5,621 bases of DNA from Alphaproteobacteria bacterium (lineage in GTDB: Bacteria; Pseudomonadota; Alphaproteobacteria; ATCC43930; CGMCC-115725), in assembly GCA_019237175.1 (NCBI GenBank), contig JAFAHP010000220.1:1-5621 (forward strand), in the 5' to 3' direction. Of the stretch, positions 1 to 5,621 are shown one piece after another (position 1 is the stretch's first letter; every line of letters begins with the position of its first letter). The position numbers and the translations under genes are program-made. Below the pieces are notes generated by a model. That model had not been told where the DNA came from. It saw nothing but the letters and a program-made list of their open reading frames with translations, and ran no database searches.

Positions 1-672
1 GACAATGATTACGAAATTTGGCGGGCATTTAAGAACCGGTATTGGCCAGCCGATTATTTTATCGATGCGCAAGGGCGCATCCGCGATCATTCGTTTGGTG
101 AGGGCGATTACGCCGCCTCTGAGCACGTGATTCAGCGGCTCCTCGCCAAAGCCGGCAGGACCAATGTGTCTGGCGGTCTCGTTGCAGTGAGCGCCGCCGG
201 GGCGGGGGCAGCGTCTGACACCGACAACGTCCGGTCACCCGAAACTTATATCGGCTACGACCGCGCAGAGAACTTTGTTTCGCCGGGCGGCGCCGTCAGA
301 GACGGCTCGCATGTCTATGCCGCCGGCAATCCGCAACTTGACGAATGGGGCCTGTCCGGAGATCGGACCATCGGCGAAGAGCGGGCACGCCTGAACCGCA
401 AAGACGGCAGCATCGTCTACCGGTTCCACGCTCGCGATCTCCACCTCGTGCTCGGCGCGGCAAACGGCAAAGCCATTCGGTTCCGTGTCGCGATTGACGG
501 CAAGCCGCCCGGCGAAAGCCATGGCGCCGATGTCAATGCCGACGGCCAAGGTGTCGTGAACGGTCAGCGGCTCTATCAGCTTATCCGGCAGGATGGCGCA
601 ATCACCGATCGGACGTTCGAGATCCGCTTTCTCGATCCTGGAGTCGAGGCCTACGCATTCACGTTTGGCTGA
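1..672 (+). CDS. dipZ: DipZ-type thiol-disulfide protein, C-terminal part (5' end outside window)
   Basis: The frame is open from the first base and ends at TGA 670-672, giving 223 residues of a longer protein. Residues 1-51 are the end of a TlpA/AhpC-like thioredoxin fold: a WPADYFIDAQGRI stretch with the expected cis-proline (P16), then an FGEGDY segment and the last helix. After an Ala/Gly/Ser-rich linker (about 52-78) comes the DipZ C-terminal domain, a carbohydrate-binding-module-like beta sandwich. It opens with ETYIGYDRAENF and ends in the typical GVEAYAFTFG. DipZ proteins handle thiol-disulfide exchange outside the cytoplasmic membrane; some carry an N-terminal CcdA membrane domain. 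Whether this one does, and its CxxC motif, lie upstream of the window. The later in-frame GTG at 127 is internal to the domain and is not a start. Family assignment is from remembered motifs. Confidence 0.88.
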   Translation, partial: DNDYEIWRAFKNRYWPADYFIDAQGRIRDHSFGEGDYAASEHVIQRLLAKAGRTNVSGGLVAVSAAGAGAASDTDNVRSPETYIGYDRAENFVSPGGAVRDGSHVYAAGNPQLDEWGLSGDRTIGEERARLNRKDGSIVYRFHARDLHLVLGAANGKAIRFRVAIDGKPPGESHGADVNADGQGVVNGQRLYQLIRQDGAITDRTFEIRFLDPGVEAYAFTFG

Positions 673-699
673 ATATATCAACCTGTCTCGATAAGTGAG
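673..699. other. 27-bp convergent gap
   Basis: This short AT-richer spacer separates the stop codon of the DipZ-like gene from that of the SMP-30-like gene on the other strand. I see no GC-rich hairpin followed by a T-run in either direction, so no intrinsic terminator can be called. Confidence 0.6.
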
Positions 700-1665
700 T
701 TATCTCGGCAACTCCACCGCGTACGCGTGGAACGGCCCAGGCTTGCCCCGCTTCTCAGGAGGATCGAACAACGTCGCCAGTTGGCCTTCCAGCACCCAAG
801 CCGTATTGCCGATCTGCCACACCGAGACCGGCTGCTTGAAGCCGCCCTTCACCGTTTTGACCTCGGCGTTGTCGCCGTTGATCTCGATGATGTCAAAGCG
901 GCCGGCATTCGCGCCCTCCACGACCAGCAATCCGTTCTTCCCAAAGGCCCGCATCCCGTCCGGATGCTCGAAGCCCGGCGTGGTGTTGAGCTGCGTGATT
1001 CGTCCCGCCTTGCCGCCCGGGCCCATCTCGATGCGGAACAGCCGCCCGCCCGCGTAGGTATTGGCGTAGACGTTGCCATCCTGCCCGATCGTGATGCCGT
1101 CAAGTTGCGGCCCCTCGCCGCCAAACCCCGCATCGGTCGCCCAGACCTCAAGGGAGTTCGCCCCCGGGGTAAGCTTCAGGATGTGCGGCTGGAACGAGTC
1201 CGTCACGTACACCGCGCCATCGGCGCCCACCGCCATATCGTTGCAGAGCGACTTGTCGCCGGGCAAAGGCCAGCTGCCCTTCCCGGCACCGTTCTTGAGG
1301 TCGAATGCCTTCAACGACACCGGCTTTACGCCTGCCGGGGGCTGCACGCCAAACCCCGTCAGATTGCTCGAGCACACCCATAACGTGTCGGTTTTCTCGT
1401 CGGCGAGTACACCCAACGTGATCATCGACTCGTTCGCTCCCGGCTTGATCCACTGCTCCGCAGTCGTCGCCCCGGGCAGTACACGAAAAATCCCACCCTC
1501 ATAAAGACTGCCGGCATAGATCGTGCCGTCCGACGTCGCGGAGAGGCTCTCGGGATAGGCGTGATCGCCAGGAAAGGTGATCTCCATCCGGTCCGCCGGC
1601 CGCGCCGGAGTGAGCCACATAAGGGTCGTCGCCATGACGACGATGCCAAGATAGATGGTCTTCAT
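700..1665 (-). CDS. Exported SMP-30/gluconolactonase-like beta-propeller protein
   Basis: This 321-residue protein has an N-terminal signal peptide: K2, a hydrophobic core at about 4-18, and cleavage probably at 21-24 near TPARPA-D. The mature part shows repeated blades of the form DGTIYAGSLYEGGIFRV, DGAVYVTDS and DGNVYANTYAGGRLFRI, typical of the SMP-30/gluconolaconase/LRE-like six-bladed propeller. Candidate metal ligands by analogy are E39, N142/D143 (CNDMAVGADG), D189 (LDGI) and D236 (HPDGM). Family members often hydrolyse sugar lactones with a divalent metal. The exact substrate is unknown, and a non-enzymatic role is possible. The ATG at 1665 fits because it opens directly into the signal peptide, with a GGGGAG ribosome site (1675-1680) 9 nt upstream. 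It is divergent from the PQQ sugar dehydrogenase, so I infer that it may hydrolyse the lactone made by that enzyme in the periplasm. Confidence 0.85.
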   Translation of the reverse strand: MKTIYLGIVVMATTLMWLTPARPADRMEITFPGDHAYPESLSATSDGTIYAGSLYEGGIFRVLPGATTAEQWIKPGANESMITLGVLADEKTDTLWVCSSNLTGFGVQPPAGVKPVSLKAFDLKNGAGKGSWPLPGDKSLCNDMAVGADGAVYVTDSFQPHILKLTPGANSLEVWATDAGFGGEGPQLDGITIGQDGNVYANTYAGGRLFRIEMGPGGKAGRITQLNTTPGFEHPDGMRAFGKNGLLVVEGANAGRFDIIEINGDNAEVKTVKGGFKQPVSVWQIGNTAWVLEGQLATLFDPPEKRGKPGPFHAYAVELPR

Positions 1666-1766
1666 TTCGTCTCGCTCCCCAAACTGACCGGTTCATTCCG
1701 GCCGCACAAAGCCTACGCGCCCGCATATCTAGTGCTAGCAGGATCTCCTCAGCTTCACCCACAAGC

Positions 1767-1795
1767 ATCCTAAATCGCAATACTAACTTCCGCAA
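1767..1795 (-). promoter_or_regulatory. Weak sigma-70-like promoter candidate for the lactonase-like gene
   Basis: On the minus strand, TTGCGG (1795-1790) and TAGGAT (1772-1767) are separated by exactly 17 bp. They match the -35 and -10 consensus at 3/6 and 4/6 positions. The predicted start of transcription would leave about 95 nt of leader before the ATG at 1665. Matches this weak occur by chance, so this is only a pointer. Confidence 0.2.
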
Positions 1796-1919
1796 CACGA
1801 ACACAGTCGCGTAACCGACCACCAGCATACTGAAGCATAGGACACGGATGGGGATTGGTTACCTGGGTTATCAACTTACCCCGCATGGCACACTATATTT
1901 CAACATATGTAGCAATCCC

Positions 1920-1975
1920 AGGAGGACTCCATGGACCTGACCGTCCGGGTTAGACCGCTGATGCGGGCGTCCTGA
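1920..1975 (+). other. Strong ribosome site and 14-codon ORF in frame with the PQQ dehydrogenase
   Basis: AGGAGGA at 1920-1926 is the best Shine-Dalgarno match on this strand. It sits at ideal distance from ATG 1931, which opens MDLTVRVRPLMRAS and stops at TGA 1973-1975. This ATG is in the same frame as the downstream dehydrogenase, and no other stop lies between them. The stop TGA overlaps a further ATG (1975) whose 11-codon frame ends at TAG 2008-2010, four bases before the TTG at 2015. It could be a leader peptide controlling translation, or the original gene start cut off by a nonsense change or sequencing error. The residues encoded between 1976 and 2014 are Arg/Trp-rich and do not look like a signal peptide, which argues for a leader or a chance ORF. 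Confidence 0.35.
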
Positions 1976-2014
1976 TGGAACGCGCGTACCCGCACGCGAG
2001 AATGGAATAGCGCG

Positions 2015-3325
2015 TTGAGCTTTTCAGACACCTTTGCGCGACTCGTGTCGCTGATCGGCGGCACGGCGCTGCTGACGCGGCGCCTCACTGAAGGCTCGCA
2101 CGAGCCGGCTTGGGGCAGCTCCCCGACGATCCCGGCAGCGAGGCCGCAAGGCAGCATCCCAACCCTCAAGATGCCCACCGCTAAGGGATGGACGGAGGGG
2201 CAGACCCCGGTTGCAGCAGCGGGGCTCAGGGTCAATGCATTCGCGACCGGTCTCGATCACCCCCGCTGGATCGAGGTGTTGCCCAATGGCGACGTGCTGG
2301 TTGCCGAATCCATGACTGTGGCCAGAGCCGCTATGCGAAGTCTCTTCGATTACGCCATGTTCAGCACGATGCGACGCGCCGACGCCGTGGGTGTCAGTGC
2401 GAACCGCATCATGCTATTGCGAGACGCGGATGGCGACGGTGTGGCCGAAAGGCGCGAAGTATTCCTCGAGGGACTGAACCAGCCGTTCGGAATGGCGTTG
2501 GTCGGCGATACTTTCTATGTCGGCAACACCGACTCTCTCGTTGCTTTCCCCTACACGATGGGCGAGACCCGGATCACGGCGCCGGGGCGAAAGCTCGCGG
2601 AGTTCAAACCCGGTGGACATTGGACGCGGAGCCTCCTGCCCAGCCCTGATCGCCGGAAGCTCTATGTCGGGGTCGGCTCGTCCAGTAATATTGCGGAGGA
2701 TGGCATGGCTGCCGAGGAAGGCCGCGCCGCGATTCACGAGTTCGATCTCGCCAACGGCGAAATCCGCATCTTTGCCGGCGGCTTGCGCAACGCGGTCGGC
2801 ATGGCCTGGGAGCCGCACACTGGCGCGCTCTGGACCGTGGTCAACGAGCGCGACGGCCTCGGTGACGAGACACCCCCGGACTACCTGACATCGGTCCGCG
2901 ACGGCGGCTTCTATGGCTGGCCCTATTGCTATTGGGGTCAGACCGTGGACGACCGGGTGCCGCAAGACCCGCCGGCCGTCGCAAAGGCAATAACACCCGA
3001 TTACGCGCTCGGCGGGCACACCGCGTCGCTTGGCTTGTGCTGGTTGCCTGGCGGGACGCTTCCCGGGTTTCCCGACGGCATGGTCATCGGCCAGCACGGC
3101 TCGTGGAACCGTAGCAAGTTAAGTGGCTACAAGGTCGTCTTCGTACCGTTCGCGGATGGGCGCCCAGCTGGGCCGCCCCGGGACGTTCTGTCAGGGTTTT
3201 TGGCGCCGGACGAGCGGGTGTCCTATGGACGGCCGGTCGGGGTGACGATAGGTCCCGACCGCTCGCTGCTGGTGGCCGACGATGTTGGTAACGTGATCTG
3301 GCGCGTTACCGGCGTGCGAGGATGA
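2015..3325 (+). CDS. PQQ-dependent sugar (sorbosone-type) dehydrogenase
   Basis: This protein of up to 436 residues belongs to the glucose/sorbosone dehydrogenase beta-propeller family. These are periplasmic quinoproteins that oxidise aldoses or related sugars and pass electrons to the respiratory chain. Visible motifs in order: FATGLDHPRWIEVLPNGDVLVAE (76-98, first blade), DADGDG (137-142, calcium-loop-like), H202 in GGHWTRSLLPSPD, the probable catalytic-base region, GGLRNAVGMAWEP (255-267), VNERDGLG (276-283), GGFYGWPY (297-304), GQHGSWNRS (359-367) and a last blade with GRPVGVTIGPD and ADDVGNVIWRVT. The core is complete. The start is uncertain: TTG 2015 gives FARLVSLIGGTALL (7-20), a short hydrophobic stretch that could be a membrane anchor, but has no clear ribosome site; GTG 2045 is an alternative. 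The strong site at 1920 belongs to a blocked ORF in the same frame. It is divergent from the lactonase-like gene. Confidence 0.87.
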   Translation: MSFSDTFARLVSLIGGTALLTRRLTEGSHEPAWGSSPTIPAARPQGSIPTLKMPTAKGWTEGQTPVAAAGLRVNAFATGLDHPRWIEVLPNGDVLVAESMTVARAAMRSLFDYAMFSTMRRADAVGVSANRIMLLRDADGDGVAERREVFLEGLNQPFGMALVGDTFYVGNTDSLVAFPYTMGETRITAPGRKLAEFKPGGHWTRSLLPSPDRRKLYVGVGSSSNIAEDGMAAEEGRAAIHEFDLANGEIRIFAGGLRNAVGMAWEPHTGALWTVVNERDGLGDETPPDYLTSVRDGGFYGWPYCYWGQTVDDRVPQDPPAVAKAITPDYALGGHTASLGLCWLPGGTLPGFPDGMVIGQHGSWNRSKLSGYKVVFVPFADGRPAGPPRDVLSGFLAPDERVSYGRPVGVTIGPDRSLLVADDVGNVIWRVTGVRG

Positions 3326-3539
3326 AGGAGGCAGAGATAAAGCGCTTGAATGCGCCGGTACTCATCGACGTCGGTCAATGCCGCCTGCCAGCGATCGTCT
3401 ACCACAATCGAGCACACCGGCCCGTCCAAGCTGCCGCGCTCCGATGCGCAACTTGGTCTCGACTTCGGACGGCCTTTCGTTCATCGCCACAGAGTGGTAG
3501 GCGCTGCACACGCCGTCCAGTGGGAGGACGAAGGATGCA
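3326..3539 (-). pseudogene. Possible broken small gene, function not recognised
   Basis: No intact gene fits this gap. On the minus strand just after the ALDH stop there is a strong GGGAGG ribosome site (3544-3549) 6 nt before ATG 3539, but that frame stops after 19 codons (3481). In another frame, open from the ALDH stop down to TGA 3362-3364, residues run FVLPLDGVCSAYHSVAM, then NERPSEVETKLRIGAR. In a third frame, from about 3429, the text continues DGPVCSIVVDDRWQAALTDV and DEYRRIQAL. About 78% of codons in these two segments end in G or C (31/38 and 22/30), and the composition is protein-like. Removing one T of the TT at 3428-3429 joins the last two segments. I infer a small gene downstream of ALDH, broken by indels, or a chance open stretch. 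The last segment would run on antisense into the 3' end of the PQQ gene, which weakens the case. No family recognised. Confidence 0.25.
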
Positions 3540-3556
3540 TCGCCTCCCTCCCAAAC

Positions 3557-5052
3557 TCACAACGCGGCAGTGACCGCCTTGATCTCGGTGTAGTTGTGGA
3601 ACACCTCTTCGCCCATTTCGCGACCCCAGCCCGATTGCTTGTAGCCACCGAAGGGCAGCGATGCATCGAACACGTTGTGGCAGTTGATCCACACAGTGCC
3701 GGAGCGGAGGCGGCTGGCGAGTTTGTGGGCGGTGCCGATATTGCGCGTCCACAGGCTCGCGGCGAGACCGTAGATTGTGTCGTTGGCTTCTTTGGCGATC
3801 CGACCAAGATCGTCGTTGTCAAAGGGCTGCGCGCAGACCACCGGGCCGAAGATCTCCTCGGTGATGATCTTCATGTCAGGCTTTGTGTTCTCGAACACGG
3901 TCGGGGCCACGAAATATCCCCGATCACGACCCGATCACCGCCGATCGCAACACTGGCGCCCTGCTCGCGACCCGACTTGATGTAGCCGGTGACGCGATCG
4001 AACTGTTCGCTTGACACCAGGGGGCCCATTTCGGTAGCCGGATCGAGGCCGGGGCCAACTTTGATCTTGCTCGCTACATCGGCGACGCCGGCGACAACCT
4101 TGTCGTAGACGTTCCTACGCGCGAAAAGCCGCGAGCCGGCGCAGCAGCATTGCCCATGATTAAAGAAAATCGCATTGGCTGCCCCGGCAATTGCGATATC
4201 GAGATCGGCATCCGGCAGGATGATCGTCGGCGACTTGCCACCGAGTTCCAGCGACACCTTTTTCAGGTCGCTGGCCGCGGCCTGCACGATCAACTTGCCG
4301 ACCTCGGTCGAGCCGGTAAACGCGACCTTGTCGACCCTGGGCTGGGCGGCAAGCGCAGCGCCGGCGGTTTCGCCAAATCCGGTCAGGATGTTGACCACGC
4401 CGTCCGGGATGCCCGCCTCCTGGATCAGCTCCGCGAGGCGCAGCGCGGTCATCGGCGTCTGCTCGGCGGCTTTGAGGACGATCGTGCAGCCCGCCGCGAG
4501 GGCCGGCGCGATCTTCCACGCGGCCATCAGCAGCGGGAAGTTCCAAGGGATGATCTGGCCGACGACGCCGACCGGTTCCTTGACCGTGTATGAGAAATAT
4601 TGACCTGGCAGCGACCACGGGATCGTCCGACCGCCGATCTTGGTCGCCCATCCACCCATGTAGCGGAATATATCTACCGCGAGCGGCAAATCGGCGACCC
4701 GCGCGATCGCGTAGGGCTTGCCGTTGTCGATCGATTCCAGCTCGGCCAGCTCTTCGAGGTCACGTTCTATGAGGTCGGCGATCTTCCACATCATGCGGCT
4801 CTTCTCAGACGGGCTGACCTTGGCCCAGACCCCGTTGTCGAAGGCGCGCCGCGCGGCGCCGACCGCGAGATCGACATCGGCCTTGTCGGCTGCCGGCACA
4901 TTGGCGATCACGGCTCCGGTCGCCGGGTTGACCACCTCGAAGGTCTTCCCGGAGACGGCACCGGCCATCTGGCCGTCAATCAGCATCTTAGGTGTGCGGC
5001 CGAGAAACGTTGTCGCGTGCCGCAGTCTCGGATCGAGTTCGAGCGTGTCCAT
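3557..5052 (-). pseudogene. NAD(P)-dependent aldehyde dehydrogenase, split by a frameshift
   Basis: ALDH-superfamily enzymes oxidise aldehydes to acids with NAD(P)+, in the cytoplasm. From ATG 5052 the first frame gives 375 good residues: PWNFP (169-173, N171), K194, GSTEVG (247-252), general base E269 in ELGGKSP, and nucleophile C303 in GQCCCAGSR. It then derails and stops at 3871-3873 (393 codons). The family sequence resumes in the next frame at VAPTVFENTK and runs to TGA 3557-3559, including EEIFGPV (E400) and the C-terminal oligomerisation segment PFGGYKQSGWGREMGEE. Adding one G between 3928 and 3927 (minus-strand order) gives GGDRVGDRGYFVAPT and one protein of 498 residues, the usual length. 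The earlier ATG at 5094 would add 14 residues but lacks the strong ribosome site. As written, the product lacks E400 and the oligomerisation tail and should be inactive. The change may be real or a sequencing error. It is divergent from the SDR gene. Substrate unknown. Confidence 0.9.
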
Positions 5053-5066
5053 CGCTTTTTCCTCCC
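5053..5066 (-). promoter_or_regulatory. Ribosome binding site that decides the ALDH start
   Basis: On the minus strand GGGAGG (5066-5061) lies 8 nt (AAAAAGCG) before ATG 5052. It selects the start giving MDTLELDPRL, common in this ALDH group from memory, over the in-frame ATG at 5094. Confidence 0.75.
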
Positions 5067-5116
5067 TCGCCGGATCGACGCCCGGGCTTGCCATGGGCAG
5101 CGCGTCGCGTCAGTAT

Positions 5117-5140
5117 CGTTATATTCAATCACATATAGCG
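5117..5140. promoter_or_regulatory. Dyad in the divergent ALDH/SDR promoter region, candidate operator
   Basis: CGTTATAT (5117-5124) and ATATAGCG (5133-5140) form an inverted repeat with 8-bp arms, 7 of 8 pairs matching, around an 8-bp spacer. The dyad lies in the most AT-rich part of the 145-bp gap (5053-5197) between two divergent genes, where a TetR-, LysR- or GntR-type regulator could control both. No regulator gene is visible in the window. A minus-strand TATAAC (near 5116-5121) overlaps the left arm and could be a -10 element, but no good -35 element is found for it. Confidence 0.3.
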
Positions 5141-5197
5141 TAGCCGCGCCATATCCAATTTGACTCAACACGCCTCCCCGGCGTTAGGAGCAGTCGC

Positions 5198-5621
5198 ATG
5201 ACACGACATCCGGCATTGATGAAAGGACGCGCCGCGGTAATCACCGGTGGCGCCGGCGGGATCGGCCTTGCCGCAGCAAAGCGGTTCGCGGAGTTGGGCA
5301 TGAAGATTTGCCTCGCCGATCTGAGCGAGGAGGCGCTCGAGCGAGCGGGGAAGCAGCTGTCCGGCGCGATTGTTGTCACGGTGCCGACCGATGTCAGCCG
5401 GTTGGAAGATGTGCAACGGCTGAAGGACCGCGCTTACGACGCGTTCGGCGAGGTCGCGGTACTGATGAACAATGCCGGCGTCTCAGCAGGCGGCGGTCCG
5501 TTCAACCAATATGAGGGCTGGCAGCGGGTATTGAGCGTCAATCTTTGGGGCGTGATCAACGGCGTCCACACCTTCGCCCAGGCAATGATCGACCAGGGCA
5601 CGCCCTCTGCAATCGTCAACA
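5198..5621 (+). CDS. Short-chain dehydrogenase/reductase (SDR), N-terminal part, runs off the window
   Basis: The frame is open from ATG 5198 to the window end (141 residues), with AGGAG at 5186-5190 seven nt upstream. It is a classical SDR with a Rossmann fold: cofactor motif TGGAGGIG (16-23), D41 at the end of beta-2 (ADLSEE), which usually favours NAD(H) over NADP(H), D65 in the TDVS segment that contacts adenine, NNAG (91-94), and N115 in SVNLWGV, the structural/catalytic Asn of classical SDRs. The Ser-Tyr-Lys part of the active site lies beyond the window. SDRs of this type oxidise alcohols or reduce carbonyls. Being divergent from the aldehyde dehydrogenase, it may supply or use the same carbonyl compound, but the substrate cannot be read from the sequence. 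Confidence 0.9.
   Translation, partial: MTRHPALMKGRAAVITGGAGGIGLAAAKRFAELGMKICLADLSEEALERAGKQLSGAIVVTVPTDVSRLEDVQRLKDRAYDAFGEVAVLMNNAGVSAGGGPFNQYEGWQRVLSVNLWGVINGVHTFAQAMIDQGTPSAIVN

Larger units (their letters stand above)
1666..2014. other. Divergent intergenic region between lactonase-like and PQQ dehydrogenase genes
   Basis: This 349-bp stretch should hold the promoters of both flanking genes. It is more AT-rich than its neighbours at about 1780-1915. It contains a weak minus-strand promoter candidate (1767-1795) and a strong plus-strand ribosome site at 1920-1926, described separately. GTAACC at 1811-1816 and GGTTAC at 1857-1862 form a short, widely spaced inverted repeat of doubtful meaning. 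The minus-strand frame open across 1666-1828 uses codons such as TTA, GTA, CTA and AGG, unlike the real genes here, so I do not call it coding. Confidence 0.6.

Noticed and set aside
1499..1828. Minus-strand ORF starting at 1828 and running into the lactonase-like gene
   Set aside because: It overlaps the signal peptide of the lactonase-like gene in another frame, and its intergenic part uses codons rare in this DNA (TTA, GTA, CTA, AGG). It is better read as leader/promoter DNA.
1811..1862. GTAACC / GGTTAC inverted repeat
   Set aside because: Arms of six bases separated by 40 bases are expected by chance in a region this long, and nothing else supports an operator.
1885..1900. TGGCAC resembling a sigma-54 -24 element upstream of the PQQ dehydrogenase
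   Set aside because: At the -12 position the required GC is TT, so the second half of the motif is missing.
3322..3573. ATG 3322 overlapping the PQQ dehydrogenase stop (ATGA), 83 codons
   Set aside because: The overlap looks operon-like, but there is no suitable ribosome site. The second half is Arg-rich, as expected of an out-of-frame reading, and third-position GC is lower than in the minus-strand frames.
3350..3985. Long plus-strand ORF of 211 codons overlapping the end of ALDH
   Set aside because: From 3557 on it is antisense to clear ALDH sequence with catalytic motifs. Its product is Arg/Ser/Thr-rich without recognisable domains, and GC-rich codon structure alone keeps such frames open.
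4600..5163. Plus-strand ORFs of 140-190 codons across the ALDH gene
   Set aside because: They are antisense to a protein with a full set of ALDH motifs. They are shadows of its codon bias.

Overview
The window looks like chromosomal DNA from a GC-rich alphaproteobacterium, most likely of the Hyphomicrobiales (Bradyrhizobium, Afipia or Rhodoplanes type). This rests on GC-rich codon third positions and on the style of the proteins, as recalled; no search was run. I see no tRNA, rRNA, CRISPR array, insertion sequence or phage gene. It reads as an oxidative metabolism neighbourhood, not a defence or mobile island.

Layout. Positions 1-672 (+) hold the end of a DipZ-type thiol-disulfide protein: the tail of a thioredoxin domain followed by the DipZ C-terminal domain. 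Convergent with it, 27 bp away, is an exported SMP-30/gluconolactonase-like beta-propeller (700-1665, -). Across a 349-bp intergenic region, divergently, lies a PQQ-dependent sugar (sorbosone-type) dehydrogenase (2015-3325, +). Then comes a 231-bp stretch that may hold a broken, unrecognised small gene on the minus strand (3326-3539). Next is an NAD-type aldehyde dehydrogenase on the minus strand (3557-5052), split by an apparent one-base deletion near 3927/3928. A 145-bp divergent promoter region separates it from a short-chain dehydrogenase (SDR) at 5198, which runs off the right edge.

How the genes may work together. A periplasmic PQQ dehydrogenase oxidising an aldose to a lactone, and an exported lactonase-like propeller hydrolysing that lactone, would make two consecutive steps. 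Their divergent arrangement suggests shared control. The ALDH/SDR pair is a second divergent unit, probably cytoplasmic and NAD(P)-linked, that could oxidise an alcohol and then an aldehyde. No substrate can be read from the sequence.

The most notable feature is a set of reading-frame irregularities: the ALDH frameshift, an in-frame TGA between the best ribosome binding site and the body of the PQQ dehydrogenase, and a likely frame break in the small gene between them. Either this locus is decaying or the assembly carries indel errors. I found no convincing new biological system here.
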